A stretch of 64,000 bases of DNA from an uncultured Lachnospiraceae bacterium. Lineage in GTDB: Bacteria > Bacillota > Clostridia > Lachnospirales > Lachnospiraceae. This document shows positions 18,501-25,648 of this stretch, piece by piece. Every line of letters starts with the position of its first letter. The first letter of the stretch is position 1. The notes below the pieces were generated by a model, which was given only the letters and a program-made list of their open reading frames with translations, was not told the DNA's origin and searched no databases. The translations under genes and the position numbers were made by a program. The stretch lies in the NCBI GenBank assembly GCA_910588655.1, contig CAJUPJ010000004.1, positions 81,402-145,401 on the forward strand, read 5' to 3'.

Positions 18501-19361
18501 GTGGATAAACTTGGACGTGTAAGCCATGCAAGGTCTAAAAAAATTACAAAGGCAGCACCAAACAGGGTAACATTATACCAGGCAACCAATATAGAAAGGT
18601 ATGTTTATGGTTATGTGCCAGGTGGCAATAACTGCACAGTTGTATTAAAAACTGAAGACAAAACATATAAAGCGGTTGCTGATGAAGAAGGATATTTTAC
18701 AGCTTCTGTAGGAATATTAACTGCTGGTACTGATATAACAGTACATGCTTATAAGCGTTCTGGCGGTACTGCCAAGAAGGGTTATGCCAAGACTTACACC
18801 GTTGAAGATGCCAATGAGCTTTATACAGAGCTGCGTGATGTACAGATACATATTGACAGGGTAACTAATAAAGATAAACAGATATCCGGCAAATGGACTG
18901 AAACAGACTCAAAAATATATATATGTGCCGGTAACAGGGAATATGTTACAACTACGGATGAAGAAGGCAGGTACAGTGTAGATATTAAAGCACGCCTTAG
19001 CATAGGTTCACCAGTATGTGTGCTTTCAAGAAGCACAAAAGGCGGAATAAAAGGTATGCGCATATTTAATGTAGTGCTTGGACCTCCAATAAAACCTGTA
19101 GTAGTTGGAAGTATAAACACTGGTACAAGATACATAAAAGTATACACAAAAGAAAACTGCGAAGTCACACTCAGGGCTGGTGCACAAAAATATATAAAAA
19201 CTTCTGGTGTATATAACAGCAGTACCAACAGGTATTATTATACATTCAAGATTACTCCTGTAAGAGCAGGTGCAAAAGTATATGCATATGCAAGAAATGA
19301 TGCAGGACGGACAATAAGTAAAACAAAACAAGTCAAAAAAATCAAAAAAAAGAAAAAATAG
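15594..19361 (+). CDS. Secreted 5'-nucleotidase-type metallophosphatase with Ig-like repeats
   Basis: The ATG at 15594, four bases after the teichoic-acid transferase, starts a signal peptide (MWKKRICILLTVIMVITGIF). The 1,255-residue protein has a calcineurin-like metallophosphatase domain: TTDIHGQV (Asp73, His75), DLGDS (Asp116, Asp119), TLGNHDFDFG (Asn156, His157), LAGHDHIDF near 296. A 5'-nucleotidase C-terminal domain follows to about 600. From about 700 there are five or so Ig-like repeats with KISGK/ITGKAEPN-type units, ending in KKIKKKKK. Exported hydrolases of this class split nucleotides or UDP-sugars. Here the operon with tagD suggests action on CDP-glycerol, teichoic acid or released nucleotides. 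The lysine tail could hold it to anionic wall polymer. Both ideas are inference. Confidence 0.85.
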   Translation: MWKKRICILLTVIMVITGIFPAGFNNSIIKVSAEEAQNADAVPDSENTEQPVSGPALSGAASEGNLRLIFTTDIHGQVVNYDYQTGKTLNRGLNKVYSLIQAARNEAGSSNYFTFDLGDSVMDFNSDYIYSQDTESLQPVYNAMTMINYDAITLGNHDFDFGYDYIVSQLEMSGLMEKCVLSNVYSSINGENIFGSGNKIIEKQIKSDAGTDLTVKVGIIGETTPGLSTRTEGYKNKLVAEDILENAQKQADLLKEQGADIIVVLAHSGFGTETPSVKSSDTAYALTKLNNIDVVLAGHDHIDFPVKNKDDLHYTLPGIDKETGLVNGKRLVMVKDSCRGIGVIDLNLKADENNKVYIEDSSYEIRKVTEETEANQDIANTMSVWDAKLREYCQKEVGTIAEGERWDNYNSLFGSNEIIQAVHNAQIGYASNYITNNAPEYKGYPIVSIARYTKYGSDSGADYADLSGTIVEGNADSFANYHRYVYIYKITGKQLKEWMEWGASIYQTTDTSADENWNNILLSDFVKKEHGNSLVQESYLSEWNRFFQFEGIEYKIDPSAPPRYDYDGNLINDTYRIMDVTRNGYLVGDDDTFVLVTDKITPGIQSEANKGVEKQVISKSHVILQDIVQQYLADKALLGNLQIPVSHTWKLVLPDNYKYIIASGINSEQEFLAQEWCEKLYGNLAYTNYYSCRNINHNDAPDTDAPGVVLSSNNTAETNTSVDISVIANDPSGIKEVKYVYGVYDNVADEIWTSASGGAVNATGSAFTADKSGVYSVYVEDGAGNVTIEKIAVTNIYPEILLKPEVNKVDNKDTKITGKAEPNLTLCVSAGNNLYTEKVKVDGSFSIKIPAQKAKKKLYVYVEDNEGRQSSKTTVVVKRVGPNCPTVTSAKNNDVKIAGNTNDTNVKLFAVMGSNVYVSKTLGTSYYTKCKKYDKDLVIKKVNITIKENGAYTIAIPNQYSGTEFKVFSVDKLGRVSHARSKKITKAAPNRVTLYQATNIERYVYGYVPGGNNCTVVLKTEDKTYKAVADEEGYFTASVGILTAGTDITVHAYKRSGGTAKKGYAKTYTVEDANELYTELRDVQIHIDRVTNKDKQISGKWTETDSKIYICAGNREYVTTTDEEGRYSVDIKARLSIGSPVCVLSRSTKGGIKGMRIFNVVLGPPIKPVVVGSINTGTRYIKVYTKENCEVTLRAGAQKYIKTSGVYNSSTNRYYYTFKITPVRAGAKVYAYARNDAGRTISKTKQVKKIKKKKK

Positions 19362-19373
19362 GATTATAATTTA

Positions 19374-19658
19374 CAGTTATTTTTTGCTGGATGACGGACG
19401 CAGGGTTTGACAATGTTCCACTAAATTATTCCACTACAGGGCATGCTTTGTGCTACGTTACAATGTCATTTAGTTAATGGGAGTGCTGGAATTTAACAAT
19501 GATGGGATGCGCTGGCAAATCCAGAATATGTAATTTTTTAAACATTCTTTCTTAACTAAATGACATTGCAAGGTAGCGGAAGCGTGCCCCTGTACGGAAT
19601 ATTCTGGCTCTGGCACAGAAACCGTCCATCATACACAAAAACACCAACACAAGATAAC
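19374..19658. repeat. Composite inverted-repeat element between convergent genes
   Basis: The outer ends (CAGTTATTTTTTGCTGG / CCAACACAAGATAACCG) and an inner pair of arms (19448-19457 region with CCACTACAGGGCATGC against GCGTGCCCCTGTACGG at 19582-19597) are inverted. A 110-base MITE-like unit (19460-19569) sits in the middle. Transcribed from either side it would fold into one long hairpin, so it can terminate both converging operons. No ORF in it. Confidence 0.6.
19460..19569. mobile_element. Short MITE-like unit with 17-18 base inverted ends
   Basis: The left end ACAATGTCATTTAGTTAA (19460-19477) is mirrored by TTAACTAAATGACATTG at 19552-19568. The same ends bound the larger units at 54208 and 54938. 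The interior contains GCTGGCAAATCCAGA, also shared with those units. There is no transposase, so any movement would be non-autonomous. Confidence 0.6.
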
Positions 19659-19666
19659 CGTATAAA

Positions 19667-22252
19667 CTATTGCATATCATCTCTTAGTGCATCTATTATA
19701 TTTTCTTTTTTTATTTTGCTTGTTGCATACAGCATCGTGATAAAAACAATAAACAACACACTAAATATACTTATTCCAATACCCGCCCAGGGTATTACAA
19801 AGTTTATATCATCAGCCCCGCCTCCTGATATTCCCTTGTATACAAGCCATGAAAAAAGCATTGCAAGCGGAAGACCGAAGCCTAATGCCCTTATTCCATA
19901 AAATGCACATTCAAAATTCATCATTTTCTGGAAGCCCCGTTCTGATATTCCTATCGACCGCAGCATTGCAAGTTCCCTTCTCCTTAATTTTATATTAGTT
20001 GAAATTGTATTAAATACATTGGCGGCAGCAATTAGTGAAACCATTATAATAAACGTATATGCAAATACATTTGCTATAAATATCATATTTGTGTTATCTT
20101 CCATCATCCTGTTTACATTAAATAAATTATAATTGGCTGTTACACTTTCAGATAAAATTTTCATCTCAATATCTTCCATAGCTTTGGAAGCAGTTTTAGA
20201 ACAGAATGTTATACCTTTAGTTCCTTTATTAGCATCTGTAATCCCGAAACCCTCTTTAAGTGAATATGGCGCAAGCACTATAAATATATAGCCTGATGGT
20301 TTATATGCACTTGTATCTTCTATATCTGGAAGTATATCAGGTGGTATAAACTCTTCAAATGTTACGTTTATTTCTTTTCTGCTGCCATTAGCACTATAGT
20401 TTGTACCTGTTGGTATAATATTAAAATCTGCCTGGTTGTTTTTAAACATATTATCAAATTCTTCTGGCATTTTTTCTCTTTGTGTATGGTTTTCCAGCTT
20501 GGCAATTGAAATAAGCTTTGCACTACTTCCTGTATATTCATTTTCTGGCAGCCCAAGTTCTTTTATTATGCCAAGATATGCATTATCATTAATAAACTGG
20601 ATATCCATAAAAAGCTCTGCTGTCTTATCCTGTGGTTTTACACCCAGCACTTCTTTTAAACCATCTGTCATACTGTCTGTGCCTGCTGTACAGGTGTACT
20701 TTGCAACTGCCTGGTACATGCCGTTATATACGCCATCCACTGTTTTTAACTTGTTATAAAGTGCATCCATTTCACTGTCTTCCATATCTTTTGCAGCAAA
20801 CCCTATATCATAAGTAGTAAAAACTACTGCCATTTCTGATGCCTGTTTTAAATATATTACAAAGGAATTAGATGATATAAAGAGAACTATGCTTAATACA
20901 AGTGAAAAAACTATACTTCTGTAGCGTTTTTTATTTCTTTTAAAATTTTTCAGGGCAAGCATACCTTCCAGCCCGTATATACGTGATGCCAGTTTTGATG
21001 TTTTTACTTTTCCTGCTTCAATCTTAACCTCATTTGTCTGCCGTATACACTCCATTACAGGTACTGCTGCCGCCTTGCGTGCTGGTATATATGCTGAAAC
21101 AAGTATAGTAATAAGGCTTGTTACTACTGATACAATAATAGCCGGGACTGATATTACCATTTTTAATGGGGTATCATACATAATGCTTTCAAAATTCCTG
21201 GCTACTATATTAATTACAATATTTACCCCACACACCCCTGCAAGTATTCCAGCTGGTATTCCAGCCAGCCCTATACAAAACCCTTCAAATAATACAGAAT
21301 TTTTTAACTGCTTTTCTGTTGCCCCAACTGAAAGCAGAATTCCAAACTGGTGTGTACGTTCATTTAATGATATATTAAATGCATTATATATCATTAAAAC
21401 TGAGCCAGCCATAACAATAAGAATTACAATTATTCCAACAGAATACAGAAGCATATTAAATATATTATTATCAGAAATACCCATAAAACGCAGCATATTA
21501 TCATTAAGTACATAGGAATAGCTGCCAGATATATTCTTTACATAGCTGCGCACTGAATATGGATTTTTAAGCCTTATAAAGAAATTAAAGCTTTCTGCTT
21601 CCTGTGATTTATCTGTTTTGGTTATTATAGTATACCCAGGTGAAAAATCTTCTTCATATTCTGGTCTCTGGCAAATTCCAACAACTGTATAAGTCCTTTT
21701 CTGCTGTGGTATAAATGTTTCATTTCCAGCTTTATAAGCAGTATCCTGCCAAAGATTTCTGTCCCCGCTTGAACGTTTTCCTATATTTAATGTAATATTG
21801 CTACCTATGGGCAGCTTCACACCGCCTTTTGATGCAATACCTCCTGATATTACAACCTCACTGCTGTTTTCTGGCAGCCTGCCAGAAACAAGTGTTACAG
21901 GCAGCATACGGAAAGTTTCATCACTATAACCTGCTATAAAAATATAAGGCTTTTCCTTGGTCTTACTGCCTTCCAGAACTGCATACCCTGTATTTTCCAG
22001 TGTTGCTGTACAAACAGCCTCTTTATCTCCAATGTGCTTTTCTACAAAAGAGTATGGTACATTTATAAAACCTGCATGCCAGTCCCCATACTTTTCTGCT
22101 GCCCCTTCTGCCATATAGCTTAAAAGGGAAACACCAAATGTAGCAACCGCCATAATCATTGCAGATGACAATATAACACCAATAATAGTTACAATAGTCC
22201 TTGTACGGCTTTTCCTAAGACCCTGTAGTGCAATTTTATTAAAAATATTCAT
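19667..22252 (-). CDS. ABC transporter permease, FtsX/MacB type
   Basis: The 861-residue permease has an N-terminal membrane segment in IVTIIGVILSSAMIMAVATF, a large extracytoplasmic region (about 45-265) and a first FtsX core with three segments (about 268-390, including SVGATEKQLKNSVLFEG). A second half follows with another large external loop and a C-terminal FtsX core (about 720-850, with RRRELAMLRSIGISERGFQK). It overlaps the start of... its ATPase gene by four bases (ATGA-type coupling), so the two are translated together. With the adjacent sensor kinase and regulator it forms an antimicrobial-peptide sensing/resistance type module. The cargo is unknown; lipid or peptide extraction is typical for this class. 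Confidence 0.88.
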   Translation of the reverse strand: MNIFNKIALQGLRKSRTRTIVTIIGVILSSAMIMAVATFGVSLLSYMAEGAAEKYGDWHAGFINVPYSFVEKHIGDKEAVCTATLENTGYAVLEGSKTKEKPYIFIAGYSDETFRMLPVTLVSGRLPENSSEVVISGGIASKGGVKLPIGSNITLNIGKRSSGDRNLWQDTAYKAGNETFIPQQKRTYTVVGICQRPEYEEDFSPGYTIITKTDKSQEAESFNFFIRLKNPYSVRSYVKNISGSYSYVLNDNMLRFMGISDNNIFNMLLYSVGIIVILIVMAGSVLMIYNAFNISLNERTHQFGILLSVGATEKQLKNSVLFEGFCIGLAGIPAGILAGVCGVNIVINIVARNFESIMYDTPLKMVISVPAIIVSVVTSLITILVSAYIPARKAAAVPVMECIRQTNEVKIEAGKVKTSKLASRIYGLEGMLALKNFKRNKKRYRSIVFSLVLSIVLFISSNSFVIYLKQASEMAVVFTTYDIGFAAKDMEDSEMDALYNKLKTVDGVYNGMYQAVAKYTCTAGTDSMTDGLKEVLGVKPQDKTAELFMDIQFINDNAYLGIIKELGLPENEYTGSSAKLISIAKLENHTQREKMPEEFDNMFKNNQADFNIIPTGTNYSANGSRKEINVTFEEFIPPDILPDIEDTSAYKPSGYIFIVLAPYSLKEGFGITDANKGTKGITFCSKTASKAMEDIEMKILSESVTANYNLFNVNRMMEDNTNMIFIANVFAYTFIIMVSLIAAANVFNTISTNIKLRRRELAMLRSIGISERGFQKMMNFECAFYGIRALGFGLPLAMLFSWLVYKGISGGGADDINFVIPWAGIGISIFSVLFIVFITMLYATSKIKKENIIDALRDDMQ

Positions 22253-22938
22253 ATCTGCACCACCTGCCTTTCATCCCTGGCTATCCTTCCATCTGCAATA
22301 GTAATAATACGGTCTGCCTGTAATGCTATATTTTCATCATGTGTAACAATAACAAGTGTCTGGCTGTATCTTTCATGGCTCTCTTTAAGAAGCCTTATAA
22401 TCTCCTGCCCGTTCCTGCTGTCAAGGCTGCCCGTTGGTTCATCCGCAAGCATTACTGCTGGTGAATTCATTAATGCACGTCCTATTGCCACACGCTGCTG
22501 CTGCCCTCCAGAAAGCTGGTTTGGAAGGTGGTTTTTCCTGTCCTTTAATCCCAGTAAATCCAGCAAATCATCCAGACGCTCTTTATTTGGCGTGCGTCTG
22601 TCCATTAATACTGGCAATGTTATATTTTCCACAACGTTTAATGTAGGTATAAGATTATGGAACTGGTATATAAGCCCGACCTGCCGCCTGCGGAAAATTG
22701 CAAGCTTTTCATTTCCCTGTCCATATACATCCTGCCCATTTAACAATATCCTGCCGCTTGTTGGCACATCTACACCAGCAATGCTGTGAAGCAGCGTAGA
22801 CTTGCCAGAACCAGAAGAACCAATAATAGCAGTAAATTCCCCTTTGCCAATTGTAACTGATACATGGTCAAGTGCAACAACTTTATTTTCATTGCTGCCA
22901 TAAACTTTGCATAAATTATCAACTTTTAAAAACTCCAT
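22249..22938 (-). CDS. ABC transporter ATP-binding protein (LolD/MacB/BceA-like)
   Basis: The 229-residue ATPase has Walker A GSSGSGKSTL at about 39-48, Q-loop YQFHNLIPTL, signature LSGGQQQRVAIGRAL at about 141-155, Walker B VMLADEPTGSLD and the His switch IVTHD. It couples ATP hydrolysis to the FtsX-type permease immediately downstream. An AGGAGG-like Shine-Dalgarno lies before the ATG. The preceding kinase gene ends about 88 bases upstream, so transcription from the kinase operon or an own promoter are both possible. Confidence 0.93.
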   Translation of the reverse strand: MEFLKVDNLCKVYGSNENKVVALDHVSVTIGKGEFTAIIGSSGSGKSTLLHSIAGVDVPTSGRILLNGQDVYGQGNEKLAIFRRRQVGLIYQFHNLIPTLNVVENITLPVLMDRRTPNKERLDDLLDLLGLKDRKNHLPNQLSGGQQQRVAIGRALMNSPAVMLADEPTGSLDSRNGQEIIRLLKESHERYSQTLVIVTHDENIALQADRIITIADGRIARDERQVVQI

Positions 22939-23025
22939 TATGTGAGCCTCCTTTTTTATGGTATACCCATATAATAAGTTTTCTGTATTACATTATGGTG
23001 ACTTTAAAGTGAGAGATTAGTCACA

Positions 23026-24042
23026 TTAATCCCCTTTTAACCTGTCCTCTGCATGTTTTTGAAAACGCAGGATAAATACTGCACCTCCATCTGGATGGTT
23101 TTTTGCAGTAATTGTCCCTCCCTGCCTTGTTATAATTGTTTTGCATAGTGCCATGCCTATTCCATATCCCGCTGTACTGGCATCCCTGCCACGGTAAAAC
23201 CTTTCAAATAAATGTGGCAAATCCTCTTTTTTAAATCCTTCCCCACTGTCATGGAACTTTATTTCAGTAAATAATACATTATCTATAACAGTAATCTCTA
23301 TAACCCCGTTGCCAGAAATATTTTCTATACAATTCTTAATAATATTCTGCAATGCTTCCAAAAGCCATCTGTAATCACACCATACCATAGTACCTTCTGG
23401 TATATCTTCCTGTACCATAATTCCATGCAGTTCCATTTGTATCTGGAATGGCTGCAATGTTTTATTTATAAGTTCCTTAAGGTCTGCTGGTGCACATGTA
23501 AAGGCAACAACCCCAGCATCAAGACGTGATAGTTTAAGCAGTGAGGAAACCAGCCAGTCCATATGGATATACAATTCCCCTGTTTCCCTTAACAAAGCTT
23601 TACGTGTACTGCTGACAGGGTTATTTTTTAAAAGGGACAGTACCAGGTTTGCAGATGTAAGAGGGGTACGTAACTGGTGCGCAATATCTGCCAGTGAACT
23701 TGCAAGATGCTCTTTTTCCCTTTTAAGCGCTTCATTCTGTTCATTTATACGTAAAACCATCTTTGTTACTTCCGTTTCCAGTATTGAAAGCTCCCCTTCT
23801 TCCTGGCTGCTTATATATAAATAGCCAGGATTGTGCAGCACAGTGCAAATCTGTTCTGAAATATGTGCTATTCTTTTATACCTGGCTTTTGTAAATATAA
23901 AAAACGCCATTCCATACGCAGCAGCAGAAAAAAAGACCAGCAGAAAAACTGCTGGATGTATTACAATACCTGCTATTGCAGAAATAATAGTTATTATAAT
24001 AAAGACTATGCCAAACTGCTTTATTTCCCTGTTACGAAACAT
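23026..24042 (-). CDS. Sensor histidine kinase, intramembrane-sensing type
   Basis: The start at 24042 has GGAGGG four bases before it and overlaps the regulator gene by 11 bases; an ATG at 24072 is less well placed. The 338-residue protein has two N-terminal membrane helices (about 11-28 and 31-51) joined by only a few residues, so it lacks an external sensor domain. A linker and HisKA domain follow with phospho-acceptor His122 in AHQLRTPLTS. The HATPase domain has NIIKNCIEN (N box), DSGEGF and GYGIGMALCK. Kinases of this layout usually read the state of a partner FtsX-type ABC transporter, which is encoded just downstream. Confidence 0.9.
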   Translation of the reverse strand: MFRNREIKQFGIVFIIITIISAIAGIVIHPAVFLLVFFSAAAYGMAFFIFTKARYKRIAHISEQICTVLHNPGYLYISSQEEGELSILETEVTKMVLRINEQNEALKREKEHLASSLADIAHQLRTPLTSANLVLSLLKNNPVSSTRKALLRETGELYIHMDWLVSSLLKLSRLDAGVVAFTCAPADLKELINKTLQPFQIQMELHGIMVQEDIPEGTMVWCDYRWLLEALQNIIKNCIENISGNGVIEITVIDNVLFTEIKFHDSGEGFKKEDLPHLFERFYRGRDASTAGYGIGMALCKTIITRQGGTITAKNHPDGGAVFILRFQKHAEDRLKGD

Positions 24043-24715
24043 TACTCCCTCCAAGCCTGTACCCTGTACCACGTACAGTTAATATAATCTGTGGTGATGC
24101 AGGGTCATCCTCAATCTTTTCACGCAGCCTTTTAATGTAAACTGTCAGTGTATTATTATTTACAAACTCTCCTGCCGCATCCCATAATTCATCTAACAGG
24201 CAGTCCCTTGTAATTATACTGCTGGGATTATTAATAAATACAAGCAGCAGGCGGTACTCCAGGGCAGAAAGAAATATCTCTTTGCCATACTTTTTCACAA
24301 TACCGCTTGTTACATCAACATGCAGCCCGCATATTTCAAATGCAGATGGTGAATGTCCTGTTTTACGCAAGGCTGTATTAATCCTTGCAACAAGTTCACG
24401 TGGACGGAAAGGTTTTGTAATATAATCATCAGCACCAATATTAAGACCTGTCACAACACTAGCCTCATCACCCGAAGCTGTAAGAAATATAACAGGTATA
24501 TCATATGCCTGTTTAATTTCTGTACATACTGCAAAACCATTTCCATCAGGAAGTGAAATATCCACAAGTGCAAGGTCAGGTTTGCTGCTGCCAAGCATTG
24601 CAAAAGCATCTTTCTGCGAAATTGCATGTATAATAGTAAAACCTTCTATACTAAGCAAAAGAGAAAGATTTTTAGCAATTTCCTTATCATCCTCAACTAA
24701 AAATATACGTTTCAC
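24032..24715 (-). CDS. OmpR-family response regulator
   Basis: The 227-residue regulator has a receiver domain with acidic pocket VEDD, phospho-acceptor Asp52 in LVDISLPDG, Thr/Lys switch (FLTASGD, ITKPFRP). A winged-helix output domain covers about 130-225, ending VRGTGYRLGG. It is the first gene of the RR-HK-ABC set and probably activates the transporter genes. An inverted repeat at 24737-24780 upstream is a candidate binding site. Confidence 0.92.
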   Translation of the reverse strand: MKRIFLVEDDKEIAKNLSLLLSIEGFTIIHAISQKDAFAMLGSSKPDLALVDISLPDGNGFAVCTEIKQAYDIPVIFLTASGDEASVVTGLNIGADDYITKPFRPRELVARINTALRKTGHSPSAFEICGLHVDVTSGIVKKYGKEIFLSALEYRLLLVFINNPSSIITRDCLLDELWDAAGEFVNNNTLTVYIKRLREKIEDDPASPQIILTVRGTGYRLGGSNVS

Positions 24716-24736
24716 TAATCCACCATCCTTTGCATA

Positions 24737-24780
24737 CCTGGTATATGCTTGTTAATATAACTCCTGTTTTATACCAGGTT
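24737..24780. promoter_or_regulatory. Ten-base inverted repeat upstream of the response regulator
   Basis: ACCTGGTATA (24737-24746) and TATACCAGGT (24771-24780) form a perfect inverted repeat with a 24-base gap, between the response-regulator start and the end of the small secreted-protein gene. It could be a two-site operator for autoregulation or, less likely because of the long loop, a terminator. Confidence 0.4.
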
Positions 24781-24802
24781 TATAAGTGCAATTCCTGTTA
24801 TA

Positions 24803-25225
24803 TTATGCTGAGAAAATAATCTTTGTAACTTTCTTCCCTTCCACTTTAAGAGCCGCTGATATAAAAGTTACTTTATCACCCTTTTTATAACCAGCATCAG
24901 CCACCCATTGTTTAAACTGGATTGTCTGTATATTCTCTGCCTCTTCCAGCACTACTTTGCAGTTACTGGCAACTTTTAATGTATACTTGCCCTTTTTCTC
25001 TTCTGTATCATACAGCTTTTTCTGTGAAACAGACTTTCTAATTTTACCCTTTAAAGTAATTTTATTTCCATTATAATACATATCTGCCCCGCCGCCAGCC
25101 TTAACAGAAACCCCATAAAGCCAGTAACTGCTTTTCGCATATGCCTGTGCTGTACCAGCAGTTATTCCTGCCAGAAGGCTAAAAATAACAGCAATAATAA
25201 TTAAATTTTTTTTAGATGTTTTCAT
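24803..25225 (-). CDS. Small secreted protein of unknown function
   Basis: The start MKTSKKNLIIIAVIFSLLAG follows GGGTGGA by three bases, which favours 25225 over upstream starts. The 140-residue product has a signal peptide ending near AQAYAKS. The mature part of about 110 residues is rich in Lys and Gly, with strand-like repeats (NKITLKGKIRKSVS, KYTLKVASNCKVVLEE). I recognise no family. It lies upstream of, and in line with, the RR-HK-ABC set and may be co-expressed with it. Confidence 0.7.
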   Translation of the reverse strand: MKTSKKNLIIIAVIFSLLAGITAGTAQAYAKSSYWLYGVSVKAGGGADMYYNGNKITLKGKIRKSVSQKKLYDTEEKKGKYTLKVASNCKVVLEEAENIQTIQFKQWVADAGYKKGDKVTFISAALKVEGKKVTKIIFSA

Positions 25226-25405
25226 AAATCCACCCAAGTCCTTTCTTAATAATCTTTTCATTATTATATTAAAGCCAGGGGCAAAATTCAAGAAAAAATA
25301 AAATAATTGTAAATATAGTTTACCAATGTGAATTGTAAAAAACATAAACTAATATTACAATAGTTATAAATGTAAAGGGAATATAACTATAATATTATAA
25401 AATAT

Positions 25406-25648
25406 ATGACACCACAAGAAAAACGTGACTATTATAATAAACATGGCATGGTTGTATACAAACAAATATCGTATAAAAAGATATTAAGAGCAAAGGGTGT
25501 TAGCAAAGATAAGGAGAGACATCTGCTTGAACAGATGTCTCTCCTTTGGAGGCTGCCACCCCGTCGAAGGGCTTTTCCGTATAGAAATTTTAACATATCT
25601 TATGCGCTCATTGTTCTTCTTACACTATTTTTAATATTTACTGGTTAA
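25406..25648 (+). CDS. Possible small protein with C-terminal membrane segment
   Basis: The 80-residue frame starts MTPQEKRDYYNKHGMVVYKQ, is basic through the middle and ends with a hydrophobic stretch ISYALIVLLTLFLIFTG. Upstream TATAAT-like sequences exist, but no Shine-Dalgarno close to the ATG. It contains a strong hairpin (25511-25546) and its last codons overlap the end of the converging GH43 gene. Either it is a real small protein or a chance frame over a terminator region; the first 45 residues look more protein-like than random. Confidence 0.35.
   Translation: MTPQEKRDYYNKHGMVVYKQISYKKILRAKGVSKDKERHLLEQMSLLWRLPPRRRAFPYRNFNISYALIVLLTLFLIFTG
25511..25546. terminator. Strong 15-base-pair hairpin
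   Basis: AAGGAGAGACATCTG and its exact complement are separated by a six-base loop. It lies about 90 bases beyond the GH43 stop on the minus strand and is followed there by TTATCTTT, so it could end that transcript. In the plus direction it is followed by TTGGAGGC without a T-run. Confidence 0.5.
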
